Position numbers and translations under genes: made by a program. The notes below the pieces were generated by a model. That model saw nothing but the letters and a program-made list of their open reading frames with translations. It did not search any database and was not told the origin of the DNA. From an uncultured Alphaproteobacteria bacterium (lineage in GTDB: Bacteria > Pseudomonadota > Alphaproteobacteria > Caulobacterales > Caulobacteraceae), in NCBI GenBank assembly GCA_903909375.1, contig CAIVVM010000024.1, forward strand, positions 1-64,000: a DNA stretch of 64,000 bases, given 5' to 3'. Numbering within the stretch: position 1 is the stretch's first letter; the number at the start of each line of letters is the position of its first letter. Below are positions 34,656-42,754 of this stretch, piece by piece.

Positions 34656-34725
34656 ACCCGCGTCTAGCGCTTGCGCAATCGCCGGGCAGGGGGAACCCTC
34701 CAGTGCGAAAAGGTCCCTAACCCCC

Positions 34726-35328
34726 ATGTTCGACGCCAAACTCCGCCCCCTGATCGACCCGGCCCTCAACCGCATGGGCGCCGCCCTGGCGCACGCCGGG
34801 ATCACGGCCAATCAGGTGACGGTGGCCGGCGCGCTGTGCGGGGCCCTGGCCGGCGTCGCCATCGGGCTGGGACATCCGCTGGCCGGGCTGGGGTTCATCC
34901 TCGCCAGCCGGCTGCTGGACGGGCTGGACGGCGCCATCGCCCGCGCCGGCAGCTCCACCGACTTCGGCGGCTACCTCGATATCGTCTGCGACTATGTCTT
35001 CTACCTGGCCGTGCCGCTGGGCTTCGGCTTCGCGGCGGCGGAAAACCTGCCCTATGCCCTGGCCCTGGTGGCCGCCTTCACCCTCACCGCCGTCAGCTTC
35101 CTGGCCTTCGCGGCCCTGGCGGCCAAGCGCGGCGTGGAGACCGACGCGCATGGGCCCAAGAGCTTCTTCTACAGCACCGGACTGGCCGAAGGCGCCGAGA
35201 CGATCCTGGCCTTCGTCCTGATGTGCCTGGCGCCCGGCCTGTTCCCGGCCATCGCCGCGGTCTTCACCGCCCTTTGTGTCCTGACCGTGATCCAGCGTAG
35301 CGTGATCGCCCGGCGTGTGTTTCGATAG
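34726..35328 (+). CDS. CDP-alcohol phosphatidyltransferase family protein
   Basis: A 200-residue membrane enzyme with the complete signature D-G-x2-A-R-x8-G-x3-D-x3-D read in LDGLDGAIARAG and STDFGGYLDIVCD. Such enzymes swap CMP for an alcohol to make phospholipids such as phosphatidylglycerol phosphate; the alcohol here is not known. About five or six helices. The next gene (DUF1499) follows after 26 bases, possibly as an operon. Confidence 0.87.
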   Translation: MFDAKLRPLIDPALNRMGAALAHAGITANQVTVAGALCGALAGVAIGLGHPLAGLGFILASRLLDGLDGAIARAGSSTDFGGYLDIVCDYVFYLAVPLGFGFAAAENLPYALALVAAFTLTAVSFLAFAALAAKRGVETDAHGPKSFFYSTGLAEGAETILAFVLMCLAPGLFPAIAAVFTALCVLTVIQRSVIARRVFR

Positions 35329-35354
35329 CGGCCGCCACTGATAAAGGTCCTCCG

Positions 35355-36164
35355 ATGAAACTGCTGATCGCCCGCGTCTCGCTGATCCTGTCCCTGCTGC
35401 TGCCGGTCTACTTCATGGTGGCGGCGCTTGGGGTGAAGTTCGGCCTGTGGCCCTGGCAGTTCGGCCTGATGAAGCTGATCGTTCAGTTCGGCCTGCCGCT
35501 GATCGGTATCACCCTGCTGCTGGGTCTTGTGGCGCTGGTATGGACCCTGGTCCGCAAGCCGCGCACCGGCTGGGCCATGGCGCTGGTGGGCCTGCTGATC
35601 CCGGTGCTGGCCCTGGGCTACCTGGGCTCGGTGCGGGCGAAGTCGGCTGACATTCCGCCGATCCACGACATCTCCACCGACATCGTCGATGCGCCGGTCT
35701 TCTCCGCGAAGGTGATGGCGGCGCGTCAGGCCATGAGCGCCAATCCGGTGAACCCCATGACGGCGCCCATGGGCAGTCTGGACGCCTACAAGGCGCCGGC
35801 CTTCTCGAAGATCGCCGCCTTGACCTTGGGTCAAGTGGGCCACGCAGCCTATCCGGCCGTCCGCACCCTGACCGTCGCCGCTGATCCCGCCAGGGCCGCC
35901 GCCGCCGCCCAGGCCGAGGCCGCGGCCCAGGGCTGGACCGGCGTCACCGCCGACCCTGCCGTCGGCGTCGTCGAGGCCACAGCCGAGACCTTCTGGTTCG
36001 GCTTCAAGGATGATGTGGTCGTCCGGGTTCGCCCGGGTGCGACCGGCGGTTCGATCGTCGACGTCCGCTCCACCTCCCGCGTGGGCCTCAGCGACATCGG
36101 CGCCAACGCCGCCCGCATCCAGAAATTCCTGACCGGCCTGAAGACGCGACTGGCCGCGGCCTAG
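35355..36164 (+). CDS. DUF1499 domain-containing membrane protein
   Basis: A 269-residue protein with three N-terminal membrane helices (to about residue 95) and a soluble DUF1499 domain with IPPIHDISTDIVDAPVF and SRVGLSDIGANAARIQKFL. The family is found across plants and proteobacteria without an agreed function. It is five bases before the flavoprotein gene at 36170 and probably shares its transcript. Confidence 0.82.
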   Translation: MKLLIARVSLILSLLLPVYFMVAALGVKFGLWPWQFGLMKLIVQFGLPLIGITLLLGLVALVWTLVRKPRTGWAMALVGLLIPVLALGYLGSVRAKSADIPPIHDISTDIVDAPVFSAKVMAARQAMSANPVNPMTAPMGSLDAYKAPAFSKIAALTLGQVGHAAYPAVRTLTVAADPARAAAAAQAEAAAQGWTGVTADPAVGVVEATAETFWFGFKDDVVVRVRPGATGGSIVDVRSTSRVGLSDIGANAARIQKFLTGLKTRLAAA

Positions 36165-36169
36165 GCGCC

Positions 36170-37300
36170 TTGGCGCTGGCCCGACCCCGCGTCGTCCTGG
36201 TCGGCGCCGGCCACGCACACCTGCATGTCGTGCGAAACGCCGCCGTCCTGCGCGCGGCGGGCGTCGAGCCGGTGCTGGTGGCGCCGTCCACCTTTCACTA
36301 CTCGGGCCTGGCGACCGGCGTTCTGTCCGGCGCCCTGACCGCCGACCGCGCGCAGATCGACGTGGCCGCGTTGGCGTCGAATTTCGGTGTCCGGCACATC
36401 GCCGCCGAGGCGACAGCTATAGACCGCGCTGCCCGGCGCCTGCGCCTCTCCGACGGCCAGGACCTGATCTACGACGCCCTGTCCCTCAACGTGGGCAGCG
36501 TCACCCCGGACCCCTACCGCCTCACCGGGCAGGCCGATGTCTGGTCAACAAAGCCACTAAACAGCCTTGCTTGTCTGAAGACGCGTATAGAAAGTTCCAT
36601 CAGTAGCGGTCGCCCGGAACCCGCCATCGTCATCGCCGGAGGCGGTCCGTCAGGCTTCGAGATCGCGGCCGCCCTGGCTGGACTTCTTGAGCGGAATGCA
36701 CAACGCCCACGCCTACATCTTGTGTGCAAGCGGGAGGCAGGCTGGGGCCCCCGCCGCGCGATCTCCCGGCTCATGGCGGCCCTCCAGCGACGCGGCGTGG
36801 TGCTGGTGCGCGGCGAGGTGGTCGAACGCGAGGCCGGGGCCTGCCGCCTGTCCGACGGCCGCAGCCTCGCCTGCGACATGCTGGTGCTGGCGGCCGGCCT
36901 CTCGGCGGCGCCCATTGTCACGGCGACGGGATTGCCCGTCTCAAGTGAAGGGCGGCTGCAGGTCGGGCCAACCCTGCAATCGGTCGCGGATCCGACCATC
37001 TTCGCGGTCGGCGACTGTTCGGTGATGGAGGGCGCGTCCCGCCCGGCCGCCGGCGTCTTCGGCGTGCGCGCCGCGCCGATCCTGCTCTACAACCTCGCCG
37101 CCCTGGGTGGAGGGGGCATGCGCCGCTATCGCCCCCAGCGCCAATGGCTCTCGATCATGGACCTCGGCGATGGAACGGGCCTGGCGATGCGAGGCCGGCT
37201 CTGGTGGATGGGCCGCAGCGCGCTGGCTCTGAAACGCCGCCTCGACCTCGGGTTCATCGCCGCGATGCGCGCAACGTCAGGCGAAGTGCTTCAGGATTGA
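36170..37300 (+). CDS. FAD/NAD(P)-dependent oxidoreductase (NDH-2/SelD-associated type)
   Basis: A 376-residue flavoprotein with a first dinucleotide fold VVLVGAGHAHLHVVR, a second AIVIAGGGPSGFEIAAAL and the FAD-closing TIFAVGDCSVM. The early GAGHAHLHV pattern is that of the pyridine nucleotide-disulfide oxidoreductase family that in many bacteria is fused to selenophosphate synthase SelD; here it stands alone. No redox-active CxxxxC is present. It starts at TTG 36170, five bases after DUF1499. Its 3' end overlaps the convergent gene at 37277 by 24 bases. Confidence 0.8.
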   Translation: MALARPRVVLVGAGHAHLHVVRNAAVLRAAGVEPVLVAPSTFHYSGLATGVLSGALTADRAQIDVAALASNFGVRHIAAEATAIDRAARRLRLSDGQDLIYDALSLNVGSVTPDPYRLTGQADVWSTKPLNSLACLKTRIESSISSGRPEPAIVIAGGGPSGFEIAAALAGLLERNAQRPRLHLVCKREAGWGPRRAISRLMAALQRRGVVLVRGEVVEREAGACRLSDGRSLACDMLVLAAGLSAAPIVTATGLPVSSEGRLQVGPTLQSVADPTIFAVGDCSVMEGASRPAAGVFGVRAAPILLYNLAALGGGGMRRYRPQRQWLSIMDLGDGTGLAMRGRLWWMGRSALALKRRLDLGFIAAMRATSGEVLQD

Positions 37301-38695
37301 GACCACTTTTCGGGTCCGGTCCGAAAACAGCGCCGGCGTGTAGAAGGCGCTCGCCAGCCGCTTGCTGATCTCGCCACGGGTAGGGTAGGGCGCGATCATC
37401 CCGGTCAGCTGGCTCAGCTTCAGCCCCGCCGTCAGCGCCAGCGACCAGAGCTGAATGTGATCCCCGGCGTGCCTGCCCACCAGGGTCACCCCCAGCACCT
37501 TGCCCTTGGCCGTCGTGATCAGCTTGCCGAACCCGCGGGTGTCGCCCTCGGCCTGGGCCCGGTCGTTCTCGGCGAACTCGAAAGTCTGGACGCGGATATC
37601 GGCGCCGTGCCGCTTGCGGGCCTCTGCCTCGCCCAGACCGATCGCCCCTACCTCCGGGTCGCAATAGGTCACTCGAGGAACCTGTACGGCGTCGGCGTTG
37701 ACCGGCAGGGCGAACAGGGCGCGCCGCACCACCAGCGAGGCGTGCGTTCCGGCCAGGTGGGTAAACTGGCCCCGGCCCGCCGCATCACCTACCGCGAAGA
37801 CGCGCCGGTTCGAGCTCAGGAGGGACTTGTCGGTGACGATCCCGTTTCGATCACGGGCGATCCCGGCCGCCTCCAGGTTCAGGTCATCTATAGACGGCGT
37901 GCGACCCAAGGCGACCAGCAGGTGCGAGCCCGAGACCCGGACCTCCCTGTCTCCGGACTGAAGCACGATTGTCGGCCCCGCCTCCACGCGGATCGCCTTG
38001 TGGCCGGCCATCAGTTCGACTCCGTCGGCTTCAAGCTGTTCCACAACGACCTTCGCCGCGTCGGGGTCCTCGCGGCCCAGGATCGCCTCGGCCTCGATGA
38101 TGACCACCTCCGACCCCAGACGCCGGAACGCCTGGCCCAGCTCCACGCCGATCGGCCCGCCGCCCAGCACAATCAGCCGCTCGGGCAGGGACTTGAGCTC
38201 GAAGATCGTCTCGTTGGTGAGATGCGGCGTGGCGTCCAGTCCGGGGATCGGCGGGATCATCGCCCGCGACCCGGTCGCGATGACGAACTTGCGGGCCTCC
38301 ACCCGGACGCTGTCGCTGGCCACCGTGCGGGCGTCGACAAAGCGGGCCGCCTCGCGGACCACCTGGCAGCCGAGCCCCTCGAAGCGCTCCTGGCTGTCGA
38401 CCGGCGCAATCGTCGCGATGGTGGCGTGGACGTGCGCCATGACTTTCGCAAAGTCGACGCTCACCGCCTTGGCGCTGATGCCCAGATGGCCGCAATGCCG
38501 GGCCTCGTGCGCCGCGCTGGCCGCGGCGATCAGGGCCTTGGAGGGCACACAGCCATAGTTCAGGCAATCCCCGCCCATCTTGCCCTTTTCAAAGAGCACC
38601 ACCTTCAGACCTAGCTGAGCAGCGCCGGCGGCGACGGACAGGCCCCCGGATCCCGCGCCTATAACGGCGATGTCGGCCTTGATCGTCTGGCTCAC
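37277..38695 (-). CDS. Pyridine nucleotide-disulfide oxidoreductase (mercuric reductase/dihydrolipoamide dehydrogenase-like)
   Basis: A 472-residue class I flavoprotein disulfide reductase. The FAD motif VIGAGSGGLS is at 11-20, the redox pair Cys44 and Cys49 in GGDCLNYGCVPSK, the NAD motif in VLGGGPIGVELGQAF and the FAD motif FAVGDAAG follow. The usual C-terminal dimer-interface HPT-type active-site His/Glu motif is replaced by APYPTRGEISKRLASAF, as in the mercuric reductase-like group found beside TVP38 genes. No C-terminal Cys pair for Hg is seen, so mercury reduction is unlikely. Its ATG overlaps the TVP38 stop by four bases. Confidence 0.85.
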   Translation of the reverse strand: MSQTIKADIAVIGAGSGGLSVAAGAAQLGLKVVLFEKGKMGGDCLNYGCVPSKALIAAASAAHEARHCGHLGISAKAVSVDFAKVMAHVHATIATIAPVDSQERFEGLGCQVVREAARFVDARTVASDSVRVEARKFVIATGSRAMIPPIPGLDATPHLTNETIFELKSLPERLIVLGGGPIGVELGQAFRRLGSEVVIIEAEAILGREDPDAAKVVVEQLEADGVELMAGHKAIRVEAGPTIVLQSGDREVRVSGSHLLVALGRTPSIDDLNLEAAGIARDRNGIVTDKSLLSSNRRVFAVGDAAGRGQFTHLAGTHASLVVRRALFALPVNADAVQVPRVTYCDPEVGAIGLGEAEARKRHGADIRVQTFEFAENDRAQAEGDTRGFGKLITTAKGKVLGVTLVGRHAGDHIQLWSLALTAGLKLSQLTGMIAPYPTRGEISKRLASAFYTPALFSDRTRKVVSILKHFA

Positions 38696-39408
38696 AGGGT
38701 CTTCCCGGATCTGGCGCGCATGCGCTGGTAAATCGTCGTGGCGAGCGTCAGCAGACCCAGCGCCACCAGCGGGCCCAGCACGGTTGGTGAGAAGATGACC
38801 CCCAGGTCCGGCGTCTCGCCACGCGCCAGCAGCTCGCCGATCCCGGCGCCGATGCCGCTGTATATGAAGGTCGCCGGCATGATCCCGATGAAGGTCGCCA
38901 CCGCATAGGCGCGCAGCGGCGCATGGGCCAGGGCTGCGGCTACATTGACCAGCCAGAAGGGCGCCAGCGGGATCAGTCGCAGCGTCAGGATATAGCCAAA
39001 AGCGCCCGCCTGTACGCCGTCGATCACCGACTTCAGCCTGCCGCCTGAGGCCTCGGCCTTGTCGCGCAGGACCTGGCCAAAAGATGTTTTCACCGCGTAG
39101 AAAACCAGCACCGCGCCGATCGTGGCGCCCGCCACCGTGGCCGCGCCGCCGATCCAGGTCCCGAACAGGTACCCCCCGGCCAGGGTAAGGATTGTGGCTC
39201 CTGGCAGACTGACCGCCGTGGCCAGCGCGTAGACAACGACGAAGGTCAGCAGGGCCAGCGGCAGTTGCTGGTCCACGAATGCCCGCAGCGCGGCCTCATT
39301 GGCCTGCAGCGCCTCGAGATTGAGATATCGCGTAGCCCCGCTGGCGAATACGGCCACAACCGCCAGAAGCAGGATCAGCAGCGGGACGAAACGTTTGAAG
39401 CGGGCCAT
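38692..39408 (-). CDS. TVP38/TMEM64 family (DedA-like) membrane protein
   Basis: A 238-residue protein with about six hydrophobic segments and the family core (SLPGATILTLAGGYLFG, RLIPLAPFWLVNVAAAL). It sits in the middle of an overlapping three-gene operon DUF547-TVP38-disulfide reductase; its ATG overlaps the DUF547 stop (TGATG-type overlap). This arrangement recurs widely in proteobacteria and suggests a membrane redox or lipid scramblase role, which is not established. Confidence 0.87.
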   Translation of the reverse strand: MARFKRFVPLLILLLAVVAVFASGATRYLNLEALQANEAALRAFVDQQLPLALLTFVVVYALATAVSLPGATILTLAGGYLFGTWIGGAATVAGATIGAVLVFYAVKTSFGQVLRDKAEASGGRLKSVIDGVQAGAFGYILTLRLIPLAPFWLVNVAAALAHAPLRAYAVATFIGIMPATFIYSGIGAGIGELLARGETPDLGVIFSPTVLGPLVALGLLTLATTIYQRMRARSGKTL

Positions 39409-40244
39409 CAGGCCTCCGATTTGGCGTTGATGGACCAGTCATAGGCGCCTCGGGCGATCCGATCCACCGCTTGCAGCCGGGCGCGCAGGGCAGGGGCGGC
39501 ATATTGCGTCAGGTGCGCGATCACCTTGCCGTCGTTGCCGCCAAAGTCGTTTCCGTACCAGCGGTAGATCGAGGAGACGATCAGCTTCTGGCCTTCGAAC
39601 CGCACCCCGCGCGCATGGTTCACATAGGCGCGCGCGGCCGCATCAAGGACTTCCCCCAGCCCGACCCCGCGTAGCGCCGCCTGTGGCAGGTTCGGGCAAC
39701 TGAAGGACGCGCAATTGACGGCATAGTGCACCCGCGGATCGCGCCAGCCCTTGCGCAGGATGTCATGCTCGATGTTGTTCAGGGACAGGTCCACGCCGGC
39801 AACCCGCGTGATCGGCTTCCACCAGGGCCCAGGCAACAGACCCGACGTGCGGATGTTGCGGATCGAGGCGACTGGCCATGCATCCAGCACCACCTCCAGG
39901 GTCAGTGCGTTGTAGAGATTGGCCCAGTAGGCGAACTGCTCCGGACGGGTCAGTGTCAACGGGTCCAGCCCCGTCAATCCGTCCAGGTAGCGCTTGAGCG
40001 CCTGCCGATCTGCGGCAGACCTGCTCCAGCCCGCATAGTCGACCCGGACCACCCCGTCCTGCGACAGCCGGGCCCATCGCGCCAGCAGGGCGTCAAACGC
40101 CGAAGGGTCGGCCGCGCCGGTTCCGGCCGCACGTTCGGTGAACCTTGCGAGCCCCTGCGCGGCCGCCGACCCCGCGCCGAGACCGGCGGCCAGGCCAAAA
40201 CCTGCGCTGATCAGCGTACGTCTGGGCAATCTATCGATAGACAC
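39408..40244 (-). CDS. DUF547 domain-containing exported protein
   Basis: About 278 residues from GTG 40244, which has AAGGGAA upstream; a GTG at 40289 in the same frame has none. The N-terminus (RLPRRTLISAG, then hydrophobic, ending SAAAQG) looks like a twin-arginine-type signal peptide. The DUF547 body has QFAYWANLYNALTLEVVLD, HDILRKGW, VHYAVNCASFSCPNL and YVNHARGVRF. These conserved His/Cys/Asn residues resemble a papain-like/transglutaminase fold. First gene of the operon with TVP38 and the disulfide reductase. Confidence 0.82.
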   Translation of the reverse strand: MSIDRLPRRTLISAGFGLAAGLGAGSAAAQGLARFTERAAGTGAADPSAFDALLARWARLSQDGVVRVDYAGWSRSAADRQALKRYLDGLTGLDPLTLTRPEQFAYWANLYNALTLEVVLDAWPVASIRNIRTSGLLPGPWWKPITRVAGVDLSLNNIEHDILRKGWRDPRVHYAVNCASFSCPNLPQAALRGVGLGEVLDAAARAYVNHARGVRFEGQKLIVSSIYRWYGNDFGGNDGKVIAHLTQYAAPALRARLQAVDRIARGAYDWSINAKSEA

Positions 40245-40312
40245 TTCCGCAAGTTCCCTTGGTCTCTTCAGGATCAACGGTATAGTCACACGAACGACTG
40301 GGCGAGGGCACG

Positions 40313-41533
40313 ATGGTCTATATTCTCGGTGGCTGGCAGAGCGACTTCTCGAAGAACTGGGCGCGCCAGCAGATGGACTTCGCCGACGCCTTTGCCGAAG
40401 TGGTGGGCGAGGGCCTGGCGGCCGTTGACCTGGAACCCAGGGACATCGACACGGGCCACGTGGGCAACTTCGTGGGTGAACTATTCGCGGGTCAGGGCCT
40501 GCTTGGCGGATTCTTTGGTCTGGTGCATCCTGGCTTTGACGGCATGCCGACGTCGCGGCACGAGGCGGCCTGCGCCTCGGGCAGTGTGGCGATCCTGGCT
40601 GCCACCGCCGAGATCGAGGCCGGACGCTATGACACGGCCTGTGTCGTCGGCCTCGAAATGATGCGCAACGTGTCTGGCCAGCAGGCCGCGCAAAATCTCG
40701 GCGCGGCGGCCTGGACCGGCCATGAATTTCAGGACGCCACCTTTCTGTGGCCCCGTGCCTTTTCCGACCTGGGCGAGGAGTACGACCGTCGCTTTGGCCT
40801 GAAGTATGAGCATCTCATGCGGATCGCCGAGATCAACTTCGCCAACGGCCGCAAGAACCCCAACGCCCAAACGAGGCAGTGGGCCTTCAATGACAAGAGC
40901 TTCACCGAAGACGATGAAGCCAACCCGGTCGTCGAGGGCATGATCCGCAAGAACGACTGCGGCCAGGTGACGGATGGTTCGGCTGTGGTCTTCCTGGCCT
41001 CTGAAAAGGCGGCGACCGAATATGCCGCCAAGCGCGGCATCCCGCTTGAAAGCCTGCCGCAGATCAAGGGCTGGGGGCATCGCTCCGCGCCGATCAGCTA
41101 TGACCGCAAGGTGCGCGCCAGCGCCGGCGAGCCCTATGTCTTTCCCCAGGTGAAGCGCGCCATCGACGACGCCCGCGCCCGCGCCGGGATCACGGAGTTG
41201 GCTCAGCTGGACGCGGTGGAGACCCACGACTGCTTCACGACCACTGAGTACATGGCCATCGAGCACCTGGGCCTGACAGCGCCCGGCGAGGCCTGGAAGG
41301 CCATCGAGGACGGCTCCATCGAAATCGGCGGCCGGCTCCCGGTCAACCCGTCCGGCGGCCTGATCGGCGGCGGCCATCCCGTGGGCGCCACAGGCGTGCG
41401 CATGGCGCTGGACGCATTCAAGCAAGTGACGGACCGCGCTGGCGACTATCAGGTCGAGGGCGCCAAAACCGTGCAGACGCTCAACATCGGCGGCTCGACC
41501 ACGACGACGGTCAGCCTCGTCGTCGGCCTCTGA
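40313..41533 (+). CDS. Thiolase (acetyl-CoA acetyltransferase, SCP-x-like)
   Basis: A 406-residue thiolase. The acylated cysteine is Cys87 in EAACASGS; catalytic histidines appear in ETHDCFTTTE and in NPSGGLIGGGHPVGATG. The HDCF motif, rather than the NEAF of classic thiolases, places it with the SCP-x/sterol-type and DitF-like group that cleave bulky 3-ketoacyl-CoAs. Likely last step of a beta-oxidation turn on a branched or cyclic substrate, consistent with the dehydrogenase array nearby. Starts at ATG 40313; DUF1295 follows after ten bases. Confidence 0.87.
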   Translation: MVYILGGWQSDFSKNWARQQMDFADAFAEVVGEGLAAVDLEPRDIDTGHVGNFVGELFAGQGLLGGFFGLVHPGFDGMPTSRHEAACASGSVAILAATAEIEAGRYDTACVVGLEMMRNVSGQQAAQNLGAAAWTGHEFQDATFLWPRAFSDLGEEYDRRFGLKYEHLMRIAEINFANGRKNPNAQTRQWAFNDKSFTEDDEANPVVEGMIRKNDCGQVTDGSAVVFLASEKAATEYAAKRGIPLESLPQIKGWGHRSAPISYDRKVRASAGEPYVFPQVKRAIDDARARAGITELAQLDAVETHDCFTTTEYMAIEHLGLTAPGEAWKAIEDGSIEIGGRLPVNPSGGLIGGGHPVGATGVRMALDAFKQVTDRAGDYQVEGAKTVQTLNIGGSTTTTVSLVVGL

Positions 41534-41543
41534 AGGACAACCA

Positions 41544-42353
41544 ATGCAGGACATAGCCATCGTTCTGGCGGTCAACGCCGGGGTCATTCTGGCGCTGTTT
41601 GTGCTGGCCTGGGCCGCCTGCGTGGCGATGCGCGACTGCACCCCGGTCGATAGCCTCTGGGGCGCAGGCATGGGTGTGGTGGCGATCTCTACCTTCCTGC
41701 AAACCGGCGGCGGCACAGAGCGCCGGTTGGTGCTGACCGTGATCTGCGTGGCCTGGGCGCTCAGGCTGGCGGGCTATCTGCTCTGGCGCTGGCGCGATCA
41801 TGGCCCCGACCGCCGCTACGTCCGGATGATGGACAAGGCCAAGGCCGAGCGTGGCTGGGGTTATGGCTATGCGGCCTTTCGACTGGTGTTCCTGCTGCAG
41901 ATGCCCCTGCTCTGGCTCGTCTGTCTGCCGGTGCAGCTGGGCCAGATCGCGGCTGAGCCGGCGCACCTGGGCTGGATCGGTTGGACCGGGGCGGGCCTTG
42001 CCGTGTTCGGTCTGATCTTCGAGAGCCTCGGCGACTGGCAGCTGGTTCGGTTCCGCAAGGATCCGGCCAACGCGGGCCTGATCCTGGATCGCGGGCTGTG
42101 GCGCTATACCCGGCATCCCAACTACTTCGGCGACGCCTGCGTCTGGTTTGGCCTCTGGCTGGTGGCGGCGGAAACGACGCCCGGCCTGTTCGCCATCGTG
42201 GGGCCCGCCTATCTGGTTTTCACGCTCACCCGCTGGAGCGGAATGCCCACCGTCGAGGGTCGCATGCAGCGGCGCAAGCCGGGCTATGAGGACTACAAGC
42301 GCCGTACCTCGCCGTTTGTCCCCTGGCCGCCGAAGCCGACCGAACCGGTCTGA
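41544..42353 (+). CDS. DUF1295 domain-containing membrane protein (steroid 5-alpha-reductase-like)
   Basis: A 269-residue protein with about seven membrane helices. The C-terminal GLWRYTRHPNYFGDACVWFG is the conserved NADPH-binding segment of the DUF1295/steroid 5-alpha-reductase and isoprenylcysteine methyltransferase superfamily. It probably reduces a double bond in a lipid or sterol-like molecule. Its placement ten bases after a sterol-type thiolase supports a terpenoid or steroid link, which is inference. Confidence 0.85.
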   Translation: MQDIAIVLAVNAGVILALFVLAWAACVAMRDCTPVDSLWGAGMGVVAISTFLQTGGGTERRLVLTVICVAWALRLAGYLLWRWRDHGPDRRYVRMMDKAKAERGWGYGYAAFRLVFLLQMPLLWLVCLPVQLGQIAAEPAHLGWIGWTGAGLAVFGLIFESLGDWQLVRFRKDPANAGLILDRGLWRYTRHPNYFGDACVWFGLWLVAAETTPGLFAIVGPAYLVFTLTRWSGMPTVEGRMQRRKPGYEDYKRRTSPFVPWPPKPTEPV

Positions 42354-42361
42354 GCCGAGCC

Positions 42362-42754
42362 TTACGGCCTGCGGTGCGCGTCCAGCAGGGTCTTGAACTG
42401 GGCGGAGTCTACGTACTCATCCAGCCGTGTGATCACGCCATCCTTCACGCGAACCACAGCGCAGGCGTCCATGCTCCAGGAGGCGCCATCGGGAAGTGAC
42501 GCTTCAAGCACGTGCTGTTGCACAAATCCGTCTGGCAGCGCCTCGCGCCGCAGGATCCGGTAGAGACGGTCCGGCATCCTGCGGACCATCCAGCCCAGCA
42601 GTTTCATGTTTTCCTCGACGGTCTGCTCGATGCCATCGGTGTTGTGCCAGAGTTTGGCATCCGGGGCGTAGCAGGCCCTCACCGCATCCATATCGCCGGC
42701 CTGGACGGCAGCCATGTAGCGGGCGCCGAAATCGACGTAATCCTGCGGACTCAT
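42362..42754 (-). CDS. NTF2-like/SnoaL family protein
   Basis: A 130-residue single-domain protein starting MSPQDYVDFGARYMAAVQAG with the cone-fold pattern ACYAPDAKLWHNTDG and VRVKDGVITRLDEYVD of SnoaL-like isomerases/hydratases. ATG 42754 overlaps the carotenoid oxygenase stop by four bases. It may process the product of that oxygenase. Confidence 0.78.
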   Translation of the reverse strand: MSPQDYVDFGARYMAAVQAGDMDAVRACYAPDAKLWHNTDGIEQTVEENMKLLGWMVRRMPDRLYRILRREALPDGFVQQHVLEASLPDGASWSMDACAVVRVKDGVITRLDEYVDSAQFKTLLDAHRRP

